DNA of 64,000 nucleotides. It comes from Eustoma russellianum. Lineage: Eukaryota; Streptophyta; Magnoliopsida; Gentianales; Gentianaceae. Every line of letters starts with the position of its first letter. Position 1 is the stretch's first letter. Below the pieces are notes generated by a model, which was not told where the DNA came from, ran no database searches, and saw nothing but the letters and a program-made list of their open reading frames with translations. The position numbers and the translations under genes were made by a program. The stretch spans positions 28,037,813-28,101,812 of the forward strand of contig AP025043.1 in the NCBI GenBank assembly GCA_036186865.1. Direction: 5' to 3'. Shown piece after piece: positions 33,171 to 44,663 of the stretch.

Positions 33171-33576
33171 TAAGGCCTATAAATAGACCCATTTGGCTGA
33201 TTGTAAAAACAACTTTTGATGAATAAGAATTCTTGATATTTCTTTCACTTTGTGTGAGACTTTGTTTTCTTGGTTTTGCATTAAAAACCTAGGTTAAGAT
33301 AGACTTTGTTTTCTTGGTTTTGCATTAAAAACCTAGGTTAAGATCCTTCAAATTTGAGCATTTTGAAGGTGTTGCCATTGCCTAAAGGTGTCGTCCAGGA
33401 GGGCCGTATTGGTTTGCCTGATCAACGACCATCTTGAAGTGTTGGTCTTGCTCATTCTTAATCCACACGTTTTTTATCACTAAGGAAGCAAGGGGAAGTC
33501 TTCTTCCTTCTGCCTAACCCTTTGTGAAAGACGTTTGGAAGGTGGAATTGTTGGAGCCCATGAGTTCCACGCATCA
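33171..33576 (+). repeat. Family I LTR fragment, first copy (406 bp)
   Basis: From TTAAGGCCTATAAATAGACC to CACGCATCA. It equals the inverted complement of 15450-15855, including the 44-bp duplication and the private GAGTTCCACGCATCA end. It is followed by TTTGTAAAT, the complement of the ACAAA insertion site in family III pol, so the I-b/III-a junction was copied as one piece. Confidence 0.93.
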
Positions 33577-35527
33577 TTTGTAAATAGAACTAAAGTCATG
33601 GTCAGAGACATACAAATCTCTGATAGTTTCAAAACCAAACATGTTACAAGTCAGTGTAGTAATCAAAGTATATCGACGAGATAGAGCATCAGCAACAATA
33701 TTGTCTTTTCCTTGCTTATACTTGATTACATATGGGAATTGTTCAATGTATTCAACCCATTTTGCATGCCTTTTGTTTAGTTTACCTTGGCCCTTAAGGT
33801 ACTTAAGACTTTCATGATCAGTGTGGATAACAAATTCCTTAGGTTGCAAATAATGTTGCCAAGTTTGTAAAGATCTAACTAAGGCAAAAAGTTCTTTGTC
33901 ATAGGTTGAATAGTTCAAGGCTGCTCCTCTTAACTTCTCACTGAAATAAGCTACGGGTTTCATAGCTTGATTCAGGACAGCTCAATGCCAACCCCGCTGG
34001 CATCACACTCAACTTCAAACGTCTCTTCAAAGTTTGGCAATCTTAGGATGGGTGCTGAGGTTAGGCGTTTCTTAAGTTCATCAAAGGCTTGCTGTTGTGA
34101 GGTTCCCCATTTAAAACTTACATCTTTCTTAACCAGTTCGTTAAGGGGTGCAGCAATGGTAGAGAAATCCTTGACAAAACGCCTATAAAACCTGGCTGGT
34201 CCATGAAAACTCCTAATGTCCCCTGCAGACTTAGGTGTTGGCCATTCAGTGACAGACTTGACCTTCTCTTGGTCCATCTCAATCCCTTTAGCACTAATCA
34301 CAAAACCTAGGTACACTACTTTTTCTAGACAAAATGAACACTTCTTAAGGTTGGCATATAATTGTTCCTTTTGCAACGTTTCAAACATAGTTCTCAAATG
34401 GATAAGGTGTTCACTAATGGATTTGGAGTAGATAAGGATGTCATCAAAGTATACTACCACAAATTTCCTAATGAATTTCCTCAAGACCTCATTCATCAAC
34501 CTCATAAAGGTGCTAGGGGCATTAGTTAGGCCAAAGGGAATGACTAACCACTCGTATAATCCAAACTTAGTCTTGAAGGCTGTTTTCCATTCATCTCCTT
34601 CCCTAATTCTTACTTGGAAGTATCCTTGTTTAAGATCTACTTTGGTAAAGTATCTAGACCCATGCAACATATCCAACATGTCATCCAACCTAGGAATAGG
34701 GTATCTATACTTCACAGTGATCTTATTGATGGCTCTGCAATCAGTACACATTCTCCAAGTTCCATCTTTCTTAGGGACAATGATAACATGAACAGGACAA
34801 GGACTCATACTCTCTTTTACTTTACCTTGGGTCAATAATTCCTCAACTTGTTTTTGGATTTCCTTAGTTTCCTCTGGATTTTCTCTATAGGCAGGTCTGT
34901 TTGGTAGAACAGCTCCTGGAATGAAATCTATTTGATGCTCAATGCCTCTTAGAGGTGGTAAACCTGGGGAATCTCCTTCAGGAAACAAGCTAGAAAATTC
35001 TTGAAGTAAAGATGCAACTTCACTTGGTAAAGTAGATGGTATTTCAGATGAAGAGAACAGAGTTTCTTTGTAAAGCAAGATATAAACAGTTTTGTTTGAA
35101 TTGATAGCATGGAATACCTCGCTTTGAGATGCAAAGAATGCACTTTTCTTTAGAGATGGTTCAGCAGAAACTTTGATTTCTTTCGGTTCAATTTTAAGAT
35201 GAGAAGTTTTCAGTTGGTTTTCTTTGATGAAAATCCTTTCCAGTTCCTTTTCTTTTGGATCGTTATGGCTTCTTAACATTCGTTGTTGATCCTCAAAGAC
35301 TTTGTGCGGGGGCAAGGCATTTAATTTGTACAATTTGTTGTTATGCCTAAAGGAATATCTATTCAGGTAACCATCATATGTAACCTTGTTGTCAAATTAC
35401 CACGGTCTACCTAATAAGATATGACTTGATTGCATAGGGGCTACATCACATAACACCTCAGCAAAATACCCACCAATTGATAAAGAAACTAGGACTTGCT
35501 TTGTTACTTTAACTTCACCACACTCAT
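33577..35527 (-). pseudogene. pol: Chimeric pol: family II protease/RT start fused to family III RT/RNase H
   Basis: Read on the minus strand from 35527: a family II protease remnant (with the same TAA after LLGRPW as II-c), the family II linker (MYKLNALPPHKV...SAFFASQSEVFHAINSNKT) and RT start (PAYRENPEETKEIQKQ), then from about 34664 the sequence is family III (LHGSRYFTKVDLKQ, YFDDILIYSKSISEHL, GPARFYRRF). The switch lies within the shared 13 bases ATCTAGACCCATG (34652-34664). A 1-bp deletion near 33983 (GCTCAATGCC against GCTCCAATGCC) ends the RT frame at GVGIELS. RNase H continues in another frame (33963-33574) to SSIYK. It has no integrase and no gag, so it is a recombination product, not an independent element. 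Confidence 0.9.
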
Positions 35528-35933
35528 TAAGGCCTATAAATAGACCCATTTGGCTGATTGTAAAAACAACTTTTGATGAATAAGAATTCTTGATATTTCT
35601 TTCACTTTGTGTGAGACTTTGTTTTCTTGGTTTTGCATTAAAAACCTAGGTTAAGATAGACTTTGTTTTCTTGGTTTTGCATTAAAAACCTAGGTTAAGA
35701 TCCTTCAAATTTGAGCATTTTGAAGGTGTTGCCATTGCCTAAAGGTGTCGTCCAGGAGGGCCGTATTGGTTTGCCTGATCAACGACCATCTTGAAGTGTT
35801 GGTCTTGCTCATTCTTAATCCACACGTTTTTGATCACTAAGGAAGCAAGGGGAAGTCTTCTTCCTTCTGCCTAACCCTTTGTGAAAGACGTTTGGAAGGT
35901 GGAATTGTTGGAGCCCATGAGTTCCACGCATCA
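35528..35933 (+). repeat. Family I LTR fragment, second copy (406 bp)
   Basis: Almost identical to 33171-33576 with the same junctions on both sides: a family II protease fragment on the left through TTAAG, and the family III pol insertion site on the right (TTTGTAAAT). Confidence 0.93.
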
Positions 35934-37595
35934 TTTGTAAATAGAACTAAAGTCATGGTCAGAGACATACAAATCTCTGATAGTTTCAAAACCAAACATG
36001 TTACAAGTCAGTGTAGTAATCAAAGTATATCGACGAGATAGAGCATCAGCAACAATATTGTCTTTTCCTTGCTTATACTTGATTACATATGGGAATTGTT
36101 CAATGTATTCAACCCATTTTGCATGCCTTTTGTTTAGTTTACCTTGGCCCTTAAGGTACTTAAGACTTTCATGATCAGTGTGGATAACAAATTCCTTAGG
36201 TTGCAAATAATGTTGCCAAGTTTGTAAAGATCTAACTAAGGCAAAAAGTTCTTTGTCATAGGTTGAATAGTTCAAGGCTGCTCCTCTTAACTTCTCACTG
36301 AAATAAGCTACGGGTTTCATAGCTTGATTCAGGACAGCTCCAATGCCAACCCCGCTGGCATCACACTCAACTTCAAACGTCTCTTCAAAGTTTGGCAATC
36401 TTAGGATGGGTGCTGAGGTTAGGCGTTTCTTAAGTTCATCAAAGGCTTGCTGTTGTGAGGTTCCCCATTTAAAACTTACATCTTTCCTAACCAGTTCGTT
36501 AAGGGGTGCAGCAATGGTAGAGAAATCCTTGACAAAACGCCTATAAAACCTGGCTGGTCCATGAAAACTCCTAATGTCCCCTGCAGACTTAGGTGTTGGC
36601 CATTCAGTGACAGACTTGACCTTCTCTTGGTCCATCTCAATCCCTTTAGCACTAATCACAAAACCTAGGTACACTACTTTTTCTAGACAAAATGAACACT
36701 TCTTAAGGTTGGCATATAATTGTTCCTTTTGCAACGTTTCAAACATAGTTCTCAAATGGATAAGGTGTTCACTAATGGATTTGGAGTAGATAAGGATGTC
36801 ATCAAAGTATACTACCACAAATTTCCTAATGAATTTCCTCAAGACCTCATTCATCAACCTCATAAAGGTGCTAGGGGCATTAGTTAGGCCAAAGGGAATG
36901 ACTAACCACTCGTATAATCCAAACTTAGTCTTGAAGGCTGTTTTCCATTCATCTCCTTCCCTAATTCTTACTTGGAAGTATCCTTGTTTAAGATCTACTT
37001 TGGTAAAGTATCTAGACCCATGTAACATGTCCTACATATCATCCAACCTAGGAATAGGGTATCTATACTTCATAGTAATCTTATTGATTGCTCTATATTC
37101 GGTGCACATCCTCCAAGTTCCATCTTTCTTAGGGACAACTATCACAGGTACGGCACAAGGGCTCATACTCTCTCTCACCTTACCTTGGTCTAAGAGTTCC
37201 TTAACTTGTCTTTGGATCTCCTTAGTCTCCTTTGGATTGGCTCTATAAGTAGGCCTATTGGGTAGGACAGCTCCTGGAATGAAATCTATTTGATGCTCAA
37301 TGCCTGTTAGAGGTGGTAAACCTTTGGGATCTCCTTCAGGGAACAAATTTGAAAACTCTTGCAGTAGGGAGGTGACTTCACTGGGCAAAGTAGAGGGTAA
37401 ATCAGATGAAGAAAATAAGGTTTCTTCGTAAAGTAAGATGTACACAGTTTTATTGGAATTGATTGAGTGGAACACCTCACTTTGTGACGCAAAGAAAGCA
37501 TTCTTCTTCTTATCCTTTTCCTCAGAAATGACAAGTTCTTTCCGCTTTGATTCAGCTTTGTCAGAACGAATGTTTTTAAGGAAGACTCTTTCCAA
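35934..37595 (-). pseudogene. pol: III-b pol: RT and RNase H
   Basis: The minus-strand counterpart of 13788-15449. It has the linker (SAFFASQ-like NAFFASQSEVFHSINSNKT), RT with YFDDILIYSK and RNase H with ECDASGVGIGAVL to SSIYK. It has one private nonsense change: near 37030 the Leu codon of DDMLDM became TAG, splitting the frame into 37595-37032 and 37028-35931. III-a has Leu there. It shares TEYRAINKIT and GPARFYRRF with III-a. The YFDD box reads ILIYSK where III-a has IFIYSK. Confidence 0.9.
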
Positions 37596-37599
37596 TTCT

Positions 37600-38074
37600 T
37601 TTTCCTTTGGATCATTTTGACTTTTGTTATTCTCTTTTGATCCTCAAACACCTTTTGTGGGGGTAGAGTGTGCAGCTTAAATAGTTTGTTTTGGTGCCTA
37701 AAGGAATACCTATTTAAGTAGCCATCATATGTTACTTTGTTATCATATTGCCATGGCCTACCTAACAGGATATGACTTGAATGCATAGGTGCTACATCAC
37801 ATAAGACCTCATCAGAATACCCACCGATTGATAAAGGAATCAAGACTTGTTTATTAACCTTAACTTTGCCACAATCATTAAGCCAAGTGAGTCTACAAGG
37901 ATATGGGTGATTGATTAAGGGTAAATCAAGTTTCCTAACAATTTCAATGCATGCAACGTTTGTACATGAACCAAAATCAATGATGAGTGTACACATTTTA
38001 CCTCTAACCATGCAATGGATGTGAAAAATGTTTTCTCTCTTGCAAATCTTGTTCTTCCATTTTGACTTGAACAT
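37600..38074 (-). pseudogene. pro: III-b protease region (DFG)
   Basis: Counterpart of 13309-13791 with the same two flanking frameshifts and the same IIDFGSCTNVAC in place of DSG. LLGRPWQYDNKVTYDGYL follows. After the frame for NDPKEKEL is lost, a chance continuation extends the raw ORF to 37307. The shared lesions show common descent with III-a and a protease that was inactive before duplication. Confidence 0.85.
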
Positions 38075-39449
38075 TTAAAGCACGTCTTACAACTAAGAAT
38101 TCTTTATTTTCACATTCATTACTCTCATCAACTGTTTCTTCCTCTTCCTCACATGTTTTCTCAACTTCTTCATTCTCCTCCAATTCTTCGTCAGAATAGT
38201 ACTCATTAGACTCCTCAATGAACAAGATGCGTTTAGGGTTGGAGCATTGATTTGCAAAATGTCCTTTACCTAAGCATTTAAAACATTGAATATCATAGAA
38301 TCTAGTGTTAGAAGTAGTACCTTCCACCTTTTCTTTGCCTTTGTCCATAATTGGAGAGTTGCTTGTTGTGGGACGTTTTGGAAAGCTTTGTGGCGCCTTC
38401 CCTTGAAATCCACGGCCTTGACTCTGTGGAGATCTGAAACTTGTCCTAGGCTGTACCTTGGAAAAGTTTGAAGGATTAGGCCGAAAAGAAGGGATAGAGG
38501 TACGTACCTTAAGTTGCCTTTCCACTTTCTCAACAGTGTGAACCATAGAAGCCAAATCTGAGTATGGTGTGAGTTCCACTTTGAATGCAATTTCTTTGTT
38601 AAGGCCAGCTAAGAACCTTGCCATTGTGGCCTCCTCAGCTTCTTCTATGTTTGTCCTGGTAAGCAAATGTTCTAACTCTTTATAATACTCATCAACAGAT
38701 TTGTTACCTTGAGAGAGTTGTTGCAGCTTTTGGTAGACACTTCTTTCATAGGACTGTGATATTAACCTCTTCCTCATCTCTTGCTTGAGTTTTGCCCATG
38801 TGACAACAGGAGGTTGCCTAGCTCGTCTTCTTGCATTTTGTAGATGTTCCCACCAAAGTAAAGCATAATCTACAAACTCAAAAGTAGCATACCGAACTTT
38901 GGCCAACTCAGAATAATTAGTACAAGAATACATATGATCTACCTTAAGTTCCCATTGCAAGCATGCTTCAGCGTCACTTTTGCCTTGGAAGGGAGGTATA
39001 TTCAATTTAGTTGTAATAAACTCCTCTTCATGGGGTTCATTTCTTTCAAACCTGTTGTTATAATACCTCTCTTCCTGATAACAGTCATTATACTCAAGGA
39101 GATCATCAAATCTATCCTCAAATGAAATGTTCCTACGATCACCATTTAGACCACGAATCCTACCACATCCTCTGTGGGACATGTTTCCACGTTGTTCAGT
39201 CCAAGATTCACCAACAAGAGATGTTCCTTCGTTAAAAGATACATTTGAAGGTTCTCTTCGACCTTGACTAGCACTTTCTCCCTTGGGAGCTCGAGAATTA
39301 TTTTTAAGATCTTCAATTTCACTTTTCATGTGACAAAAAGCGTGAATCATGCTAGCAATAGTTTGTTGCAATGTTTCAAGTGTGACAGGACCTTGGGGTA
39401 TACTGGGGGTAGAAGGGGGTGAATTTTCTCTTTCTTGTGAAGTAACCAT
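38004..39449 (-). pseudogene. gag: III-b gag
   Basis: Counterpart of 11934-13379 starting at the equivalent ATG (39449, MVTSQERENSPP). It has the capsid core (FQGKSDAEACLQWELKVD, LLWWEHLQNARRRARQ, VDEYYKELEHLL, ARFLAGLNKEIA), one CCHC knuckle (CFKCLGKGHFANQC, where III-a has CFKCFGKG) and the Glu-rich spacer. The frame ends with the same out-of-frame KHFSHPLHG as III-a. Differences I can see from III-a are F/V in GP-x-TLE, P/L in DDL-x-EYND, T/A in GKSD-x-EA, I/T in PR-x-SFRS and F/L in the knuckle. Confidence 0.9.
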
Positions 39450-39650
39450 GATTGAAAGCAAGTAAAGAAGTCCAACCATAAAGTTGACAAGATATTTACT
39501 TCTACTATAAGTTGACAATTGATTAAACAACAATCTTGTACTATTTAAGAATCAAAGAAGCATATAAGTCAAGTGATGTTTAGGCCGGATCAAGAAAACT
39601 AAGGGTTTGTACAAAACAATCCCTTAACTTACTTCAATGTTTATGCAATC

Positions 39651-40981
39651 TGATGAGCCAAATGAAGGCTAGAAAACGTTGCCAAGGACTTTGTCTCCTA
39701 TTCCAAACTGATTTGAACAAAAGCTATGGCAAAGAACATCACAAAGACACCCCTTGAACTGTAACCGTTTGTTCTTGGCTCAATTTATACCAACACCTCT
39801 TCCTCTTTGGTATTCCAACACATCTAAAACCTCATTGAGACCCTAAGATGCTGTAAACCAAAAGATGAAGCAAATACTAACAAGTTCTAGGCTAGGAACT
39901 TGAAAGAAAACCGTTAAGTGGTCTTAAACTTCAACTAGCATAAGTTGAGAACTCCTTAAAGGATATTTGATTGAAATGTGTTTGAAAATAGTTGTCTTTT
40001 ACATTCAGGTTCTAAACCTACTTATAACAAACGAAAATGATGAAAAGTACAAGTTTTAATGTACAAAGTACTAGACTAAAATGACATGCTTGCTTTGAAA
40101 CTTGTTTGAGCAATTTGGTTCCAGGAATTCAGGTTGTCTTTTACGTGCTCCCCATGCTTGTCTCTAGCTTTCTTTCTTCATCAATTTGATTGGATAATAC
40201 ATGGAGCAGCTTGCTTTGGAATGGCCTTTTGATTGGTTGCAATTTGGTGTTGAATTTTCAAACAAATATTCCTTAGTCCAGCCGTTTTTCCTTGCTAGAT
40301 TTCAGCCAAAATTCTGATTGGATATTGTAGTGAGTAGCTTGGTTGAACTCCCTTTTGATTGGTTATAGTTTAGGCTTTGAATAATCAAACCAATCAGCAA
40401 TGAACCAGCCTATTTTCTCCTTTGAATTTGATTGGATCAAATGTTGAGCAGCTTGCATTCTTGTTCTAACTTGATTGTGATTGGTTTGGACAATTGCAAG
40501 ACTCCTTCCTATTGGTTAAATGTGTGAGCACCTTGTTTCTTCTTTGTTTCAACGTGAAGAACAATCTTGAATTTGACATTAATGCTTGTCACCACCTTGC
40601 TTGTAAGCTACTTGAATATCACCTCTTTGCTTGGACAAAATTCAGGTTTGAATTGCATCTTCAAGCTAAAAAACGTGTTCCTGAAAGACAAGGCAAGAAT
40701 ACAACACAAACTATCCTAAAACAAAGTTAACAAACCAACAATATTAAAAAGAACATCTAAAGATATGTACAACATGCTTTTGATACAACTAGATCATAAC
40801 TTGTATCATATAAACCCAATGGACATCATCTTTGCTTGGTTCATCCTCTTCATGCATGTAAAGAAATGATTCAACACAATGTAACAATTTCTTAGCCATA
40901 CTCCTTGTTATGGGACCAGTGTGGGGCAGTGAGGTGTCATCATCAATGTTTGTATCCACAAGGTTAGGCTGTTGCTCATCA
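39651..40981 (-). repeat. II-b 3' LTR (1331 bp)
   Basis: On the minus strand it runs from TGATGAGCAACAG (40981) to GGCTCATCA (39651). It matches 10401-11732 apart from scattered changes and one net base. The first 193 bp encode the pol tail. Confidence 0.92.
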
Positions 40982-41016
40982 TTCCCTCCCACTTGAGAAG
41001 GATTCGTCCTCGAATC
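40982..41016 (-). promoter_or_regulatory. PPT and pre-PPT hairpin of II-b
   Basis: The minus strand has a perfect GATTCGAGGACGAATC (41016-41001) and then AAGTGGGAGGGAA up to the LTR start at 40981. Confidence 0.8.
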
Positions 41017-44000
41017 TGAATCAATACTAAACGGAGAAAGGTCAGCAACATTAAAAGTTTTAGAGATAGGACCATACCTTTCTTCAAGAAGATCGAGAAC
41101 ATAGGCATTATCACCAAGCCGTTTCAATACTTTGAACGGTCCATCGCCTCTTGGCTTCAACTTTGAGTCCCTTTCCTTAGGGAATCTTTCTTTCCTCAAG
41201 TGTAACCAAACAAGATCACCAGGCTCAAAGATAACAACTTTACAATTCCTGTTGGCTCTATTGGCATACACTTTATTCTTAGCTTCAAGTTGTGACTTAA
41301 CCTTTTCATGCAATTCTTTCACAAGTTTTGCTTTTCGTTCACCATCTAAACTAACACGTTCATGAACAGGTATGGGAACAAGATCAAGCGGTGACAAAGG
41401 GTTAAAGACATAAACAACTTCAAAAGAAGAATGCAATGTTCCACTATGAACAACTCTATTGTATGCAAACTCAATATAAGCGAAGCAGTCTTCCCAATTC
41501 TTTAAATTCTTTTCAATGACAACACGTAACAGTTGAGACAAAGTTCTATTAACAACTTCAGTTTGACCATCGGTTTGTGGGTGAGCAGTTGTAGAAAATA
41601 ACAATTTAGTACCAAGTTTACTCCACAAAACACGCCAGAAATGACTTAAAAACTTTGTATCTCTATCACTAACAATTGTACGTGGCATGCCATGCAATCT
41701 AACAATCTCCTTAAAGAACAAATCAGCAATATGAATAGCATCATCAACTTTCTTACATGCAATGAAATGTGCCATTTTGGAAAATCTATCAACAACAACA
41801 AAGATGCTATCTTTACCAGTTTTGGATCGAGGCAATCCCAATACAAAGTCCATAGAAAGATCAGTCCAAGGTGAGCTTGGAACAGATAAGGGAGTGTACA
41901 ATCCATGTGGTTGTGTTCTAGATTTTGCTTGTTTGCAAGTAATACATTGGTCACATACCTTATCAACATGTGCTTTCATATGCGGCCAGAAGAAATGCTC
42001 CTTAAGTGTTTTCAAAGTTTTTAACGAGCCAAAATGACCCATTAAACCTCCTCCATGAGCTTCTTTTATCAACAACTCTCTTAATGAACACATTGGTATA
42101 CATAACTTATGTTCTTTAAACAAATAACCATCATGCAAGTAATATTTAGCAAAAGGTGAATCAATGCATGCTTGATAGATAGAACTAAAGTCATGATCAG
42201 AATGATACATCTCTTTGATAGACTCAAAACCAAACATGTTACATGAAAGAGTAGTAATCAAAGTATAGCGACGAGATAATGCATCAGCAACAACATTTTC
42301 TTTTCCTTGCTTATACTTGATCACATAAGGGAATTGCTCAATGAATTCAACCCATTTGGCATGTCTTTTGTTCAATTTTCCTTGACTTTTTAGATACTTA
42401 AGGCTTTCATGATCAGTATGAATCACAAATTCCTTAGGTTGCAGATAATGTTGCCAAGTTTGTAAAGAACGGACAAGGGCATACAATTCTTTATCATAGG
42501 TTGAATAATTCATGGAAGCTCCTTTCAATGTCTCACTAAAGTAGGCAACAGGTTTGTTACCTTGGTGCAATACAGCTCCAATGCCAACTCCACTGTCATC
42601 ACATTCAACTTCAAACATTTCATCAAAGTTGGGCAATCTCAGGATAGGTGCAGAAGTTAGACGTTTCTTAAGTTCCTCAAAGGCTTGTTGTTGTTATTCT
42701 CCCCATTCAAAACTTACATCTTTCTTGACTAACTCATTCAAGGGTGCAACTATGGTAGAGAAATCCTTCACAAAACGTCTATAGAAGCTAGCTAATCCAT
42801 GAAAACTCCTAACATCTCCAGCAGACTTAGGGGTTGGCCACTCAGTTATGGATTTAACCTTCTCTTGGTCCATTTCAATCCCTTCAGCACTAATCACAAA
42901 TCCTAAGAATGTAACCTTCTCCAGACAGAAGGAACACTTCTTGAAATTAGCATACAACTTTTCTTTCTGTAGGGTGACAAAAACAGCTCTAAGATGGATC
43001 AGATGTTCACATAGGGTTTTGGAGTAGATAAGAATGTCATCAAAGTAAACTACTACAAATTTCCCTATGAATTTCCTTAAGAACTCATTCATTAACCTCA
43101 TAAAAGTACCAGGGGCGTTGGTTAAACCAAAGGGCATAACTAACCATTCGTACAATCCAAATTTAGTCTTAAAGGCAGTTTTCCATTCATCAACTTCCCT
43201 AATTCTCACTTGGAAATAACCTTGTTTAAGATCTACTTTGCTAAAGCATCTAGACCCATGCAACATATCCAACATGTCATCCAACCTAGGAATAGGGTAT
43301 CTATACTTCACAGTGATCTTATTGATGGCTCTGCAATCAGTACACATTCTCCAAGTTCCATCTTTCTTAGGGACAATGATAACATGAACAGGACAAGGAC
43401 TCATACTCTCTTTTACTTTACCTTGGGTCAATAATTCCTCAACTTGTTTTTGGATTTCCTTAGTTTCCTCTGGATTTTCTCTATAGGCAGGTCTGTTTGG
43501 TAGAACAGCTCCTGGAATGAAATCTATTTGATGCTCAATGCCTCTTAGAGGTGGTAAACCTGGGGAATCTCCTTCAGGAAACAAGCTAGAAAATTCTTGA
43601 AGTAAAGATGCAACTTCACTTGGTAAAGTAGATGGTATTTCAGATGAAGAGAACAGAGTTTCTTTGTAAAGCAAGATATAAACAGTTTTGTTTGAATTGA
43701 TAGCATGGAATACCTCGCTTTGAGATGCAAAGAATGCACTTTTCTTTAGAGATGGTTCAGCAGAAACTTTGATTTCTTTCGGTTTAATTTTAAGATGAGA
43801 AGTTTTCAGTTGGTTTTCTTTGATGAAAATCCTTTCCAGTTCCTTTTCTTTTGGATCGTTATGGCTTCTTAACATTCGTTGTTGATCCTCAAAGACATTG
43901 TGCGGGGGCAAGGCATTTAATTTGTACAATTTGTTGTTATGCCTAAAGGAATATCTATTCAGGTAACCATCATATGTAACCTTGTTGTCAAATTGCCACG

Positions 44001-44658
44001 GTCTACCTAATAAGATATGACTTGATTGCATAGGGGCTACATCACATAACACCTCAGCAAAATACCCACCAATTGATAAAGAAACTAGGACTTGCTTTGT
44101 TACTTTAACTTCACCGCACTCATTAAGCCACGTAAGTCTATAAGGACGGGGGTGATTAATTAAAGGTAACTCAAGTTTCCTAACAAGTTCAAAACTTGCA
44201 ACATTGGTACATGAACCGGAGTCAATGATTAAAGTGCAGACTTTCTTTTTAACCATACAGTGAATGTGGAATATGTTCTCTCTTTGTATTTCAGGTTCTT
44301 TAGTTTTAATTTGGGCACTTAGAGCTCGACGGACAACTAAGAACTCTTTTGTTTCACACTCATTAATCTCTTCACTAATCTCTTCTTCTTCCTCACATGT
44401 TTGTTCAATTTCATTGTTTTCCTCACTCTCTTCCAATTCTTCCTCAGAATAATACTCATTAGACTCTTCAATAAACAAGATGCGTTTAGGGTTGGGACAT
44501 TGATTAGCAAAATGACCTTTTCCTAAGCATTTAAAACATTGAATATCACGAGTCTTAACATTAGGCGTACCTTCCACCTTGGCTTTGCCTTTATCAGTGA
44601 TTGGAAGCTTTGGACGATTTTGGATATTCTGGATTGATTTTCCTTGGAATCCACGGCC

Positions 44659-44663
44659 TTGAC
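44659..44663. repeat. Left target-site duplication of N-a (TTGAC)
   Basis: TTGAC directly precedes TGATGAG and recurs at 50484-50488 directly after CTCATCA. Confidence 0.95.

Larger units (their letters stand above)
33171..35933 (-). repeat. Direct tandem duplication, period 2357 bp
   Basis: The LTR-fragment/protease junction occurs at 33171 and again at 35528, and the ORF start MYKLNALPP at 32976 and 35333; both pairs are 2357 bp apart. The repeated unit holds family III RNase H and RT joined to the family II RT start and protease. Confidence 0.88.
35934..39650 (-). mobile_element. Family III element III-b (inverted copy)
   Basis: Inverted counterpart of 11733-15449: leader, gag, protease, RT and RNase H, ending at the I-b insertion site. 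Its leader abuts the II-b LTR at 39651 with CAATC (39646-39650). Confidence 0.9.
40789..44663 (-). pseudogene. gag-pol: II-b gag C-terminus, protease and pol
   Basis: From the right: end of gag with the CCHC knuckle (CFKCLGKGHFANQC) and acidic spacer, protease IIDSGSCTNVAS with an intact LLGRPWQFDNKVTYDG, RT (YFDDILIYSKTLCEHL) and then TAA at 42694-42696, where II-a has a Ser codon before QQ. The frame continues open from 42693 to 40789 with RNase H (ECDDSGVGIGAVL, TDHESLKYL), integrase (CITCKQ, DLSMDF, SDRDTKF, TDGQTEVVNR) and RGDGPFKVLKRLG, ending in the LTR-encoded tail GPITRSMAKKL...MIQVMI. Apart from the single internal nonsense codon and the N-a insertion this is the best-preserved family II coding region. 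It is a mosaic of II-a-like and II-c-like sequence. Confidence 0.92.

Noticed and set aside
37307..37600. Extended protease ORF through 37307
   Set aside because: After the shared frameshift the frame no longer matches any family protein; the overlapping pol frame carries the conserved sequence.
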